Assembly: GCA_035541215.1 (NCBI GenBank) | Contig: DATKNV010000013.1 | Span: forward strand, 62,001-126,000 | DNA from: DASZHJ01 sp035541215 | GTDB taxonomy: Bacteria; Pseudomonadota; Alphaproteobacteria; ATCC43930; CGMCC-115725 | Reading direction: 5' to 3' | Length of the DNA stretch: 64,000 bases | Shown here: positions 9,457-20,700 of the stretch, piece after piece | How the letters are laid out: every line of letters begins with the position of its first letter | Numbering within the stretch: position 1 is the first letter of the stretch | Translations under genes and position numbers: made by a program | The notes under the pieces: model-generated | Seen by the model: the letters and a program-made list of their open reading frames with translations, nothing else | What the model was told of the DNA's origin: nothing | The model's database searches: none

Positions 9457-10044
9457 TCAGCGGCCCGCGAACCTAGTGCAGGGCGCGGGCTTGTCGCCGA
9501 GGTGGCGGCCGGTGTAGCTGTCGATCACCTGATCGACGCAGCTGCCGTTCGAGAGCTGCACGCGCCGGATCACCTGGCTTCCGTCCTTTCTCACGTCGAT
9601 CACGCGCTCGGGCTGGGCGGTGCCCGGCCTCGGCGGCGGGGTCTGCGCGAGCGCCGAGGGGATCCAGGCCGATCTCGCCGGCGCCTGAAAGAGCTTGTTC
9701 GTGATGATCCAGCGCGAGACTGCTTGGGTCGACGCATTGAGCGGCTTCACCGTCAGCAGGATGTCGCCGGAGGGACAGGTCAGGAGATCGATCGCGTAGG
9801 GCGTCTCGGATGGCGGCGTGACGTGGTCGATGCGCGCGAGGCAATCGAGATTTTGCTGCCACGCCGAATCCTGGTCCTGCAGCTCCGTGACGTTGCTGCC
9901 GAGCGGGATGCCCCGGACGAGCGCCCAGAACCATTGCTGATACTGCGGCACTGCGCCGACGATCGTCACCGCGAGCGTCGGATACATCAGGATCCATTGC
10001 CACCAGGGCCGTTTCGGCTTCGACGAGCGGGACGACGTTTTCAT
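9457..10044 (-). CDS. Membrane-anchored protein of unknown function
   Basis: A 195-residue protein I do not recognise. It starts with a basic stretch (MKTSSRSSKPKRPWWQW) followed by one hydrophobic segment, roughly residues 18-38, so it looks like a single-pass protein with its bulk outside the cytoplasm. The outer part has a few spaced cysteines (in NLDCLARID, LLTCPSGDI, NGSCVDQVI and PAPCTR), which could form disulfides, and a proline-rich linker. ATG 10044 is preferred over an upstream in-frame start. It is convergent with the acyl-CoA dehydrogenase. A perfect CRP-type palindrome lies 80-95 bases upstream of its start. Confidence 0.65.
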   Translation of the reverse strand: MKTSSRSSKPKRPWWQWILMYPTLAVTIVGAVPQYQQWFWALVRGIPLGSNVTELQDQDSAWQQNLDCLARIDHVTPPSETPYAIDLLTCPSGDILLTVKPLNASTQAVSRWIITNKLFQAPARSAWIPSALAQTPPPRPGTAQPERVIDVRKDGSQVIRRVQLSNGSCVDQVIDSYTGRHLGDKPAPCTRFAGR

Positions 10045-10123
10045 GGCTCGACCCCGTGAGAGAGGAGACACGGCGCGCGGTCACCGATTCGAACACTATT
10101 CGCATGCCCTGCGGCATCGCAGC

Positions 10124-10139
10124 TGTGACTGCACTCACA
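10124..10139. promoter_or_regulatory. CRP-type palindrome (TGTGA-N6-TCACA)
   Basis: Both half sites are perfect: TGTGA at 10124-10128 and TCACA at 10135-10139 with a six-base spacer, the classical CRP recognition pattern. It sits in the 233-base gap between the DUF3175 gene and the membrane-anchored gene, both on the minus strand. A possible minus-strand -10 (TAGAAT, 10172-10167) would put the site just downstream of a transcript start, which would favour repression. No cognate regulator gene is in the window. Confidence 0.45.
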
Positions 10140-10277
10140 AGGTCATGCGGCGGCCGGCATTCATTAATTCTACCCCAAGGCGGGCTGCCACAGCGGCCTC
10201 TTTTGTCGAGAGAGCGCGCGATATTTGCGGGGATTTCGCCCGCTACGCCGCGCATACCCATTTTTGCCACAGGCGTC

Positions 10278-10571
10278 TCAGGTCTCCGGACGGGCGAATT
10301 CGCGCCGCAACTCCTGCTTCGCCCGCTCGAGCACGCGCCGCTGGCGCTTGCTCAGGCCCTTGCCGGCGCGGTTGATGTAGAAGTTCAGCATGGACATTGC
10401 GGACTGGAAGGGCGTGCCCTTCCGCCGCGCGCTCTCCTCCGCCGAGCGCTTGAGCGAGAGGGCGATCGCGCGCGGATCGCTCAGCGTGAAGACGCCCTCC
10501 GCGAGGTCGAGCGCGTTGCTGCGCTGCGTCACCGCGCCGGACCAATATTTCGTGCCTTTCCTCGCCGCCAC
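10278..10571 (-). CDS. DUF3175 family protein
   Basis: A 97-residue basic, mostly helical protein matching the small DUF3175 family: N-terminal KYWSGAVTQRSNALDL, the motif LKRSAEESARRKGTPFQ, the SAMSMLNFYINRAGKGLS core, and a C-terminal arginine-rich helix. The function of the family is unknown; the charge suggests nucleic acid contact, which is inference. Translation starts at GTG 10571 with a GGGAGG site upstream. It is divergent from groEL, and the 68 bases between the two starts contain an FNR/FixK-like palindrome. Confidence 0.75.
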   Translation of the reverse strand: MAARKGTKYWSGAVTQRSNALDLAEGVFTLSDPRAIALSLKRSAEESARRKGTPFQSAMSMLNFYINRAGKGLSKRQRRVLERAKQELRREFARPET

Positions 10572-10588
10572 GGCGGCCTCCCACGGCC

Positions 10589-10628
10589 TTGATCCAAGTC
10601 AATGTGCCGCCCAACCCATGCGTTATCT
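10589..10628 (+). promoter_or_regulatory. FNR/FixK-like box and candidate -10 for the solitary groEL
   Basis: TTGATCCAAGTCAA at 10589-10602 matches the FNR/FixK consensus TTGAT-N4-ATCAA with one mismatch. TTATCT at 10623-10628 fits a -10 element; a start near 10636 would centre the box at about -41, the standard class II activator position. The resulting leader before ATG 10640 would be only a few bases, so groEL might be leaderless. The divergent DUF3175 start at 10571 is too close to be activated the same way. The assignment is by pattern only. Confidence 0.5.
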
Positions 10629-10639
10629 CTCGCTCTCAA

Positions 10640-12262
<1,623 letters not shown>

Positions 12263-12360
12263 GGCGCAGCGAGGTGCATGACCTCGCGCTTTTGGCGCGG
12301 CTATAATCGCCTTGGCCGGAAGAGGGACGATGGGCAACAGCGCCGGCCGGGGAGGAAAGA

Positions 12361-13110
12361 ATGGCCGAGGTGATCTCCTTCGCGCCCGGGGGCTACCGGT
12401 ATATCAAGGCGGTGTTCCAGTATTCGAGCGGTGCTGCGGCCGAGCCCGGCTTCGCGATCGAGCGGGCACGGCTCAAGAAGCCGCTGCCGCTTGCGGAGGG
12501 CTTCGCGGCGGTCGAGGCGCATCTGCGCTCGCTGGGGCGGCCGACCGCGGCTTTCTGCGCCTGCGAGCTGCGCTCGCCCGCGCCCTTCACGGAGCAGGGC
12601 TTCTACGAGTTCAACCGGCACTACGTGCAGACGCTTGAGCGCTGGGGCATCTATCGCGACGGCGACAATCCGGTGGCGCGGACCAACGTCTGCCCCCTCC
12701 ATGAGCCACCGGCGGCGCCTTCGCTCTACGCCTTCTCCTACACGCTCCCTGCGGCGCGCGGGCTCCAGGGCGGATTCGTCATCGCCGGCGGCGGCGAGAC
12801 CCAGAGCGGCGCTACCGCCCAGGAGCGGATCGTCGCCTACGGCGATACCTCGCGCGCGGGCATGGCCGTGAAGATGCGCCACGTGATGGCGGAGATGGAG
12901 CGGCGCCTCGCGGCCTTCGGCCTCTCCTGGAGCGACGCCTCGGCAGCCCAGGCCTATACCGTCCGGGACATCGGCGCTCTCATCGAGGAGATCGTGGTCC
13001 GACGCGGCGCCGCGGCCGGCGGCCTCAGCTGGCATTTCGCCCGTCCCCCCATCGTCGACCTCGAATTCGAGATGGACGTCCGTGCCCCCGCCCGCGAGAT
13101 CATGCTCTAA
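12361..13110 (+). CDS. 2-aminomuconate deaminase (CnbZ)-like protein
   Basis: A 249-residue protein resembling, from memory, the CnbZ family (2-amino-5-chloromuconate deaminase and relatives). Recognisable segments are the N-terminal GGYRYIKAVFQYSSG, PTAAFCACELRSPAPFTEQG, a glycine-rich FVIAGGGETQSG centre, and the C-terminal GGLSWHFARPPIVDLEFEMD. In such families the reaction is hydrolytic deamination of an enamine-type intermediate in aromatic ring cleavage. No ring-cleavage genes are nearby, so the substrate here is unknown. A GGGGAGGAAAGA ribosome site precedes ATG 12361, and an intrinsic terminator follows the stop, so the gene looks monocistronic. Confidence 0.6.
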   Translation: MAEVISFAPGGYRYIKAVFQYSSGAAAEPGFAIERARLKKPLPLAEGFAAVEAHLRSLGRPTAAFCACELRSPAPFTEQGFYEFNRHYVQTLERWGIYRDGDNPVARTNVCPLHEPPAAPSLYAFSYTLPAARGLQGGFVIAGGGETQSGATAQERIVAYGDTSRAGMAVKMRHVMAEMERRLAAFGLSWSDASAAQAYTVRDIGALIEEIVVRRGAAAGGLSWHFARPPIVDLEFEMDVRAPAREIML

Positions 13111-13118
13111 ACGCCGCA

Positions 13119-13145
13119 GGAGTGGCAGAAAGCCGCTTTTTTCTT
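13119..13145 (+). terminator. Rho-independent terminator after the CnbZ-like gene
   Basis: GTGGC (13122-13126), loop AGAAA, then GCCGC (13132-13136) form a five-pair stem with one G-T pair, extended by flanking A/G against the following T run (13137-13142). It lies about ten bases after the stop codon and separates this gene from the efflux operon. The rest of the gap to 13300 shows no confident promoter, only a weak TAGAAT at 13190-13195. Confidence 0.65.
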
Positions 13146-13300
13146 AAACAGTTAACCGCCCAACGGGGATCGCCCCGCCGGCGGCCGCCTAGAATACGAA
13201 GGGGGCGGGAGGAAGGTTCACCTCTCGCAGCGAGGGCATTCCTAGGCAATCCGGGTCTCTCCATAATGGAACGCCAGGGCAAGAGAGGCGCGCCACCGAC

Positions 13301-14566
13301 ATGAACGACATCCCGTCCCGACGCGACGCGGATCGAGCACCCCTCCGCCGCCCCCCGGCGGTGGCGGAGCGGCGGCCGATCTGGCGGCGTCTCCTCGCGA
13401 TGCTGGTGGCTTTCGCGCTCGTCGGCGGCCTCGTCTATTGGCTGCAGCAGCGCGCGATCCAGCCGCCGCCGCCGACCCGCATCGGCGCTGCCGGGGTGAT
13501 GCCCGTCGTCGCCGCGACGGCGGCCAAGGGCAGCATCGACATCGTCTTCAACGGGCTCGGCACGGTCACGCCCCTGGCAACGGTCACGGTGAAGACGCAG
13601 ATCTCCGGGCAGATCATGCGCATCGCCTTCACGGAGGGGCAGGTCGTCAAGAAAGGCGATCTCCTCGCGGAGATCGATTCCCGTCCCTACGAGCGCCAGC
13701 GCGACAACGCGCAGGGCCAGCTCCTCCGGGACCAGGCTCTCCTCAAGAACGCTCAGCTCGACGTCGTGCGCTATCGCACCCTCGTCGCTCAGGACTCGAT
13801 CCCGCGCCAGCAGCTGGACACGCAGGAATCCCTGGTGCACCAGCTCGAAGGCACGGTGAAATCGGATCAGGCGATGGTCGATACGGCAAACCTCAACATC
13901 GACTACTGCCACATCACCGCCCCCGTGAGCGGCCGGGTGGGTCTTCGGCAGGTCGATGCCGGGAACTACGTCCAGCCCAACGACGCGAACGGCATCGTCA
14001 TCATCACGCAGACGGAACCGATCACCGCGATCTTCACCTTGCCCGAGGACAATCTTCCCGTGGTGATGCGGCGGATGCGCGCGGGTGCCACGCTCGCGGC
14101 CGAGGCCTGGGACCGCAGCCTCACGACGAAGCTCGCGACCGGCACCCTCACCACGGTCGACAACCAGATCGATCCCACCACCGGCACCGTGAAGCTTCGC
14201 GCGCAGTTCGACAACGGCGACGGCGCTCTCTTCCCGAATCAATTCGTGAACATCCGCCTCTTCGCGGACACGCTCGCGGATGCGACCGTGATACCGGTAG
14301 CGGCGGTGCAGCGCGGCGCCCCCGGCACTTTCGTCTATCTCGTCAATGCCGACGACACCGTGAGCGTGCGGCCGGTGCAGCTCGGCCCGGCCGAGGGCGA
14401 GAAGGTCGCGATCGTGTCCGGACTCGCTCCCGGCGACAAGGTCGTCGTCGACGGTGCCGACAAGCTCCGCGACGGCGCCAAGATCAGCCTGCGCAGTCCC
14501 GAGGCGCCCGGCGCGCCCGCCGCCAATCCCGAGGGCAGGCAGCGGCAGCGCGGGCAGAAGAAATGA
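13301..14566 (+). CDS. mdtA: RND efflux periplasmic adaptor (MdtA-like)
   Basis: A 421-residue membrane-fusion protein linking an inner-membrane RND pump to its outer-membrane channel. It has a cytoplasmic basic start, one membrane anchor (about residues 27-46, LLAMLVAFALVGGLVYWL), a barrel/lipoyl region with the VKTQISGQIMRIAFTEGQ motif, a coiled-coil hairpin, and a return segment with ITAPVSGRVGLRQVDAGNYV. A proline/alanine-rich tail ends in RQRQRGQKK. It is the first gene of an mdtA-mdtB-mdtC-outer membrane factor operon; the mdtB start lies about 20 bases beyond its stop. Confidence 0.92.
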   Translation: MNDIPSRRDADRAPLRRPPAVAERRPIWRRLLAMLVAFALVGGLVYWLQQRAIQPPPPTRIGAAGVMPVVAATAAKGSIDIVFNGLGTVTPLATVTVKTQISGQIMRIAFTEGQVVKKGDLLAEIDSRPYERQRDNAQGQLLRDQALLKNAQLDVVRYRTLVAQDSIPRQQLDTQESLVHQLEGTVKSDQAMVDTANLNIDYCHITAPVSGRVGLRQVDAGNYVQPNDANGIVIITQTEPITAIFTLPEDNLPVVMRRMRAGATLAAEAWDRSLTTKLATGTLTTVDNQIDPTTGTVKLRAQFDNGDGALFPNQFVNIRLFADTLADATVIPVAAVQRGAPGTFVYLVNADDTVSVRPVQLGPAEGEKVAIVSGLAPGDKVVVDGADKLRDGAKISLRSPEAPGAPAANPEGRQRQRGQKK

Positions 14567-14585
14567 GCAAAGCCGGCCCAAAGCC

Positions 14586-17500
14586 GTGAGCCCATCGCGC
14601 CCGTTCATCCTGCGGCCGGTCGCCACCTCGCTCCTGATGGCGGCGGTGCTGCTGGTCGGCGGGCTCGCCTTCCAGTTCCTGCCGGTGGCCGCACTGCCGC
14701 AGGTCGATTACCCCACGATCCAGGTGCAGACCTTCTACCCCGGCGCGAGCCCGGACGTGATGACCTCCTCGGTGACGGCGCCGCTCGAGCGCCAGTTCGG
14801 GCAGATGCCGAGCCTCATCCAGATGTCCTCGAGCAGCTCCGCCGGCGCCTCCGTGATCACCCTGCAATTCAGCCTCGACATCAGCCTCGACGTCGCGGAG
14901 CAGGAGGTCCAGGCCGCAATCAACGCCGCCGGGAACCTGCTGCCCTCGGATCTGCCGGCGCCCCCGATCTACGCCAAGGTCAATCCCGCGGTGGCGCCGA
15001 TCCTCACGCTCGCCCTCGCCTCGAAGACCATGACGCTGCCGCAGGTGCAGGAACTCGCGGACACGCGTCTCGCGCAGAAGATCTCGCAGCTTCCGGGCGT
15101 CGGCCTCGTGAGCCTCAACGGCGGCCAGCGTCCGGCCGTGCGGGTCCAGGCAAACCCGCGCCAGCTCGCGGCTTACGGCATCAACATCGACGACATCCGC
15201 ACGGCGATCTCCAACGCCAACGTCAACACCCCAAAGGGCAACTTCGACGGCCCCACGCGCGCCTACACCATCAACGCCAACGACCAGCTCCAGAGCGCGG
15301 AGGCCTACCGCGAGCTCGTCGTCGCCTACCGCAACGGCGCGCCGGTGCGGCTCTCGGATGTCGCCGATGTCGTCGAGAGCTCGGAGAACACGCGACTCGG
15401 CGCCTGGATGAACAACACGCCCGCCATCATCATGAACGTGCAGCGCCAGCCCGGCGCCAACGTGATCCAAGTGGTGGACAGCATCAAGGCGCTGCTGCCG
15501 CAGCTCCAGAGCTCGCTTCCCTCGGCAATCGACGTCACCGTGCTGACGGACCGCACCGTCACCATCCGCGCTTCCGTCCGCGACACCGAGATCGAGCTCG
15601 GACTCGCGGTCGCGCTCGTGGTGCTCGTGATCTTCATTTTCCTGCGCAACATTCGCGCCACGATCATCCCCAGCCTCTCGGTGCCGATCTCGATCGTCGG
15701 CACCTTTGCCGCGATGTACGGGCTCGGATTCAGCGTCAACATTCTCTCGCTGATGGCGCTGGTAGTCGCCACCGGCTTCGTCGTCGACGACGCCATCGTC
15801 ATGATCGAGAACATCGCCCGCTACGTCGAGGAAGGGCATTCGCGGCTCCAGGCCGCGCTCAAGGGCGCGGAGCAGATCGGCTTCACGATCATCTCGCTGA
15901 CCGTCTCTCTGATCGCGGTGCTGATCCCGCTTCTCTTCATGGGCGAGGTGGTGGGGCGGCTCTTCCGGGAATTCGCGGTGACGCTCGCAGTCACCATCCT
16001 GATCTCGGCGGCGGTCTCGCTCACGCTGGTGCCGATGCTCTGCGCGAAGCTCATGCGGCCCAGCTCCGCCGAGACCGAAAGCCGCTTCGAGCGCTGGAAC
16101 CGGCTCTGGTTCGAGGCGCTCGCGCGCGGCTACGACCGGACGCTCCGCTGGGTGTTCCGGCATCAGCCCATGACGCTCGTGGTGGCCGTCGCGACCCTCG
16201 TGCTCACGGTCGTGCTCTACGTCGTCATCCCCAAGGGCTTCTTCCCGGTGCAGGACACCGGGCTCCTCCAGGGCGTCTCCGAGGCCTCGCAGAGCATCTC
16301 CTACGCCGCGATGGCCGAGCGCCAGCAGGCGCTCGCACAGGCAATCCTCAAGGACCCCGACGTCGAGAGCCTCTCGTCCTTCATCGGCGTCGATGGCACG
16401 AACTCGACGCTGAACAGCGGCCGCTTCCTCATCAACCTGAAGCCGCACGACGAGCGCAGCGCCGACGCCGTCGCGATCATCCGCCGCCTGCAGCGGGAGG
16501 TCGCGGGCGTAGAGGGCATCTCGCTCTACATGCAGCCGGTGCAGGACCTCACCATCGACGCGACCGTGAGCCGCACGCAGTACCAGTTCATCCTCGAGGA
16601 CGCGAACCCCACGGAGCTCGCGGAGTGGACCGCGAAGATCGTGGATCGCCTCCAGACGCTGCCGGAGCTCGCGGACGTCGCGAGCAACCTCCAGGAGAAC
16701 GGCCTTTCCGTCTACGTGGAGCTCGACCGCGACACCGCAAGCCGATTCGGCATCACTCCCGCCACCATCGACAACGCGCTCTATGACGCCTTCGGGCAGC
16801 GGATCATCTCGACGATCTTCACGCAGTCGAACCAGCGCCGCGTGATCCTCGAGGCGGATCCTTCCGCGAGCGACGTGATGGAGGCGCTGCGCGGCATCTA
16901 CCTCCCCTCCGCCACCGCGACCACCGGGCAAGTGCCGCTGCTCTCGATCGCGAAGCCCACGATCCAGACAGCGCCGCTGCAGATCAATCACCTCGGCCAG
17001 TTCCCGGCCGCCATCGTCTCCTTCAATCTCGCTCAGGGCGTCTCGCTCGGGGAGGCCGTCACCGCGATCACCGCGGCCGAGCGCGATCTCGGCGTGCCCC
17101 GCAGCCTCATCACCTTCTTCCAGGGCTCGGCCCTCGCCTTCCAGGCGGCGCTCACCAACGAGCTCTTCCTGATCCTGGCGGCGCTCATCACGGTCTACAT
17201 CGTCCTGGGCGTGCTCTACGAGAGCTTCGTCCATCCCGTGACGATCCTCTCGACCCTGCCCTCCGCCGGGATCGGCGCGCTCCTTGCGCTGATGGCCGCG
17301 CGCACCGATCTCAGCATCATCGCGATCATCGGCATCGTCCTTCTGATCGGCATCGTCAAGAAGAACGCGATCATGATGATCGACTTCGCTCTCGACGCGC
17401 AGCGCAACGAGGGCAAGCCGCCGCTGGAGGCGATCCATCAGGCCTGCCTGCTGCGCCTCCGGCCGATCCTGATGACGACGATGGCAGCGCTCCTGGGCGC

Positions 17501-17708
17501 GCTGCCGCTGATGGTGGGAACCGGGACCGGCTCCGAGCTCCGCCATCCGCTGGGCCTCACCATCGTCGGCGGCTTGATCGTGAGCCAGCTGCTCACGCTT
17601 TACACGACGCCGGTCATCTACCTCGCCTTCGACGCGCTTGCGACGCGCTTCGGTCTCTCGGTGTCTCTCGGGGCCGACGAGACGGGCAAGGAGGCGCCCG
17701 ACGCATGA
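14586..17708 (+). CDS. mdtB: RND efflux permease, MdtB-like
   Basis: A 1040-residue RND transporter using the proton gradient to export drugs or bile-salt-like compounds. It has the canonical twelve-helix layout with two large periplasmic loops: N-terminal helix FILRPVATSLLMAAVLLVGG, a central FVVDDAIVMIENIARYVEEG segment holding the paired Asp residues in helix 4, and GIVKKNAIMMIDFALDAQ in helix 10 with the essential Lys. GTG 14586 is the only start giving the family N-terminus (SPSRPFILRPVATS). Its end overlaps the mdtC start by ATGA at 17705, which fits the known MdtB/MdtC heterotrimer. Confidence 0.92.
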   Translation: MSPSRPFILRPVATSLLMAAVLLVGGLAFQFLPVAALPQVDYPTIQVQTFYPGASPDVMTSSVTAPLERQFGQMPSLIQMSSSSSAGASVITLQFSLDISLDVAEQEVQAAINAAGNLLPSDLPAPPIYAKVNPAVAPILTLALASKTMTLPQVQELADTRLAQKISQLPGVGLVSLNGGQRPAVRVQANPRQLAAYGINIDDIRTAISNANVNTPKGNFDGPTRAYTINANDQLQSAEAYRELVVAYRNGAPVRLSDVADVVESSENTRLGAWMNNTPAIIMNVQRQPGANVIQVVDSIKALLPQLQSSLPSAIDVTVLTDRTVTIRASVRDTEIELGLAVALVVLVIFIFLRNIRATIIPSLSVPISIVGTFAAMYGLGFSVNILSLMALVVATGFVVDDAIVMIENIARYVEEGHSRLQAALKGAEQIGFTIISLTVSLIAVLIPLLFMGEVVGRLFREFAVTLAVTILISAAVSLTLVPMLCAKLMRPSSAETESRFERWNRLWFEALARGYDRTLRWVFRHQPMTLVVAVATLVLTVVLYVVIPKGFFPVQDTGLLQGVSEASQSISYAAMAERQQALAQAILKDPDVESLSSFIGVDGTNSTLNSGRFLINLKPHDERSADAVAIIRRLQREVAGVEGISLYMQPVQDLTIDATVSRTQYQFILEDANPTELAEWTAKIVDRLQTLPELADVASNLQENGLSVYVELDRDTASRFGITPATIDNALYDAFGQRIISTIFTQSNQRRVILEADPSASDVMEALRGIYLPSATATTGQVPLLSIAKPTIQTAPLQINHLGQFPAAIVSFNLAQGVSLGEAVTAITAAERDLGVPRSLITFFQGSALAFQAALTNELFLILAALITVYIVLGVLYESFVHPVTILSTLPSAGIGALLALMAARTDLSIIAIIGIVLLIGIVKKNAIMMIDFALDAQRNEGKPPLEAIHQACLLRLRPILMTTMAALLGALPLMVGTGTGSELRHPLGLTIVGGLIVSQLLTLYTTPVIYLAFDALATRFGLSVSLGADETGKEAPDA

Positions 17709-20700
17709 ACCCCTCGGCGATCTTCATCCGCCGCGGCGTCGCGACCACGCTCCTCACCATCGGCGTGGCGCTCGCGGGGGGCGTCGCCTTCTTCCGTCTG
17801 CCGGTCTCGCCGCTGCCGCAGGTCGATTTCCCAACCATTTCCGTGCAGGCGAACCTGCCCGGCGCGAGCCCCGAGGTGGTCGCGACCAGCGTCGCCACGC
17901 CGCTCGAGCGCCATCTCGGCCAGATCGCGGACGTCACGGAGATGACCTCCTCGAGCACGGTGGGAAACGCGCGCATCACGCTGCAATTCGGCCTCAACCG
18001 CGACATCGACGGTGCCGCCCGCGACGTGCAGGCCGCGATCAATGCCGCGCGGGCCGATCTTCCAGCCAACCTCCGCAGCAATCCTACCTACCGCAAGGTC
18101 AACCCCGCGGAAGCGCCGATCATGGTGCTGGCGCTCACCTCGAACACGCAGAGCCCGGGCCAGGTCTACGATGCCGCGACGACGGTGCTGGAGCAGCGCC
18201 TCTCGCAAGTGGAAGGCGTGGGCCAGGTCAACATCGGCGGAAGCTCCCTCCCGGCGGTTCGCGTCGAGCTCAACCCGCGCGCCCTCTTCAAATACGCGAT
18301 CGGCCTCGAGGACGTCCGCGCGGCGCTCGCCGCCGCCAACGCCCACAGCCCCAAAGGCAGCATCGAGATCGATGCCACGCACTATCAAATCTACACCAAC
18401 GATCAGGCCAAGGTGGCGGCAGAGTATCGCTCCCTCGTCGTCGCCTACCGGAACGGCTCACCGGTTCGGCTCTCCGACGTGGGCGAGGTCGTGGATACCG
18501 TCGAGAACATCCGCAACGCGGGACTCGCCAACGGCAAGCCCGCGGTGCTGGTCATCGTCAACCGCGCGCCCGGCGCCAACATCATCGATACCGTCGATCG
18601 CGTGACGGCGCTGCTGCCGGAGCTTCAGGCCTCGATCGCCCGCGACATCGACATCTCCATCGCCGTCGACCGCTCCACCACGATCCGCGCCTCGCTCCGC
18701 CACGTCCAGCAGACCCTGATGATCTCCGCGGGCCTCGTGATCGTGGTGGTGTTCCTGTTCCTGCGCAGCGTGCGCGCGACGCTCATGCCGAGCATCGCCG
18801 TGCCGGTCTCGCTTCTCGGCACCTTCGGCGTGATGTATCTCCTTGGATACAGTCTCGACAACCTCTCGCTGATGGCACTCACCATCGCGACGGGCTTCGT
18901 CGTCGACGACGCCATCGTCGTCCTCGAGAACATCTCCCGGCACGTCGAGGCCGGGATGCCTCCATTCCGTGCCGCCCTCAAGGGGGCGCAGGAAGTAGGC
19001 TTCACGGTGCTGACGATCAGCGTCTCGCTCATCGCGGTCTTCATTCCGATCCTGCTCATGGGCGGCATCGTCGGGCGGCTCTTCCGGGAATTCGCGGTGA
19101 CGCTCTCGGTCGCGATCATCGTCTCCCTCGTGGTCTCCCTCACGACCACGCCGATGATGTGCGCGCGCCTTCTGAAACGCCCGGCGGAGGATCGGCACGG
19201 CAGGCTCTATCGCGCGAGCGAGGCGGTCTTCGAGCGCATTCTCCGCGCCTATGACCGCACACTCCGCTGGGCGCTCGAGAACGCACCGTTGATGTTGGTG
19301 ATCCTGCTGGCGACGCTCTGCCTCAACGTCTATCTCTACGCGATCGTGCCCAAGGGCTTCTTCCCGCAGCAGGATACGGGCCGCATGATCGGCGGCATCC
19401 AGGCGGATCAGAGCATTTCGTTCCAGGCGATGCGGGAGAAGCTCGCGCAATTCATCGCGATCCTGCGCGCGGACAAGGCGGTGGAGACCGTCGTCGGGTT
19501 CACCGGCGGCGGCCAGACGAACTCCGGCTTCGTCTTCATGTCGCTGAAGCCGCTCTCCGAGCGCAACATCTCCGCCGACCAGGTGGCGACGCGGCTCAGG
19601 CGCGAGCTCGCGGTCGTGCCGGGAGCCTCGCTCTTCCTGCAGCCGGTACAGGACATCCGCGTCGGCGGCCGGCAAAGCAACGCGCTCTATCAATACACGC
19701 TGCAGGGCGACAATCTCCAGGAGCTCTATGCCTGGGGACCCAAGATCCTGGCGGCGTTGCAAGCCCTTCCGGAGCTCACGGACGTGAATTCGGACCAGCA
19801 GCAGAACGGCCTCGAGACCGATCTCGTGATCGACCGCGCGACCGCCGCGCGGCTCGGCATCGCCGTGAGCCAGATCGACAACACGCTCTACGACGCCTTC
19901 GGCCAGCGCCAGGTCTCGACCATCTACAACCCGCTGAACCAGTATCACGTGGTGATGGAGGTCTCGCCGGAGTTCTGGCAGAACCCCGAGACGCTCGAGG
20001 ACCTCTACGTCAGCACCTCCGGCGGTGCGCTCACGGGGGTCCAGTCCACGAGCGGGACCGTCGCCACCACCGCGGGCAGGACCGGCGCCAATCCCGCCGC
20101 GGCCCAACCCGCGAGCAACCCGCTGCAGAACCTCCGGACGAACCAGATTGCGACGGGCGGGCGCGCGAACACCTCGACCGGCGCCGCCGTCAGCACGCGC
20201 GTCGAGACCATGGTCCCGCTTGCGGCCTTCACGCATTACGGGCCCGGCAAGACGCCGCTCGCCGTCAATCACCAGGGGCCTTTCGTCGCGAGCACCATCT
20301 CCTTCAACCTCGCGCCGGGAGTGGCGCTCAGCGATGCCTCCGCGGCGATCACCGCCGCGACGCTCCGCCTCGGCGTCCCCGGCACCATCCACGGCACCTT
20401 CCAGGGCACCGCCCGCGCCTTCGAGGCCTCGCTCAGCAACGAGCCTCTGCTGATCCTCGCGGCGCTGATCGCGGTCTACATCGTGCTGGGCATCCTCTAC
20501 GAGAGCTACATCCACCCCATCACCATCCTCTCGACGCTGCCCTCGGCGGGCGTGGGCGCGGTGCTCGCGCTGATGATCTTCAACACCGAGTTCAGCATCA
20601 TCGCGCTCATCGGCGTCATCCTGCTGATCGGCATCGTCAAGAAGAACGCGATCATGATGATCGACTTCGCGCTCGACGCCGAGCGCAAGGAAGGGCTGAG

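Noticed and set aside
14484..17546. A 1020-codon open frame antisense to mdtB
   Set aside because: Same cause. The product is extremely charged and motif-free, whereas mdtB on the plus strand has full RND signatures.
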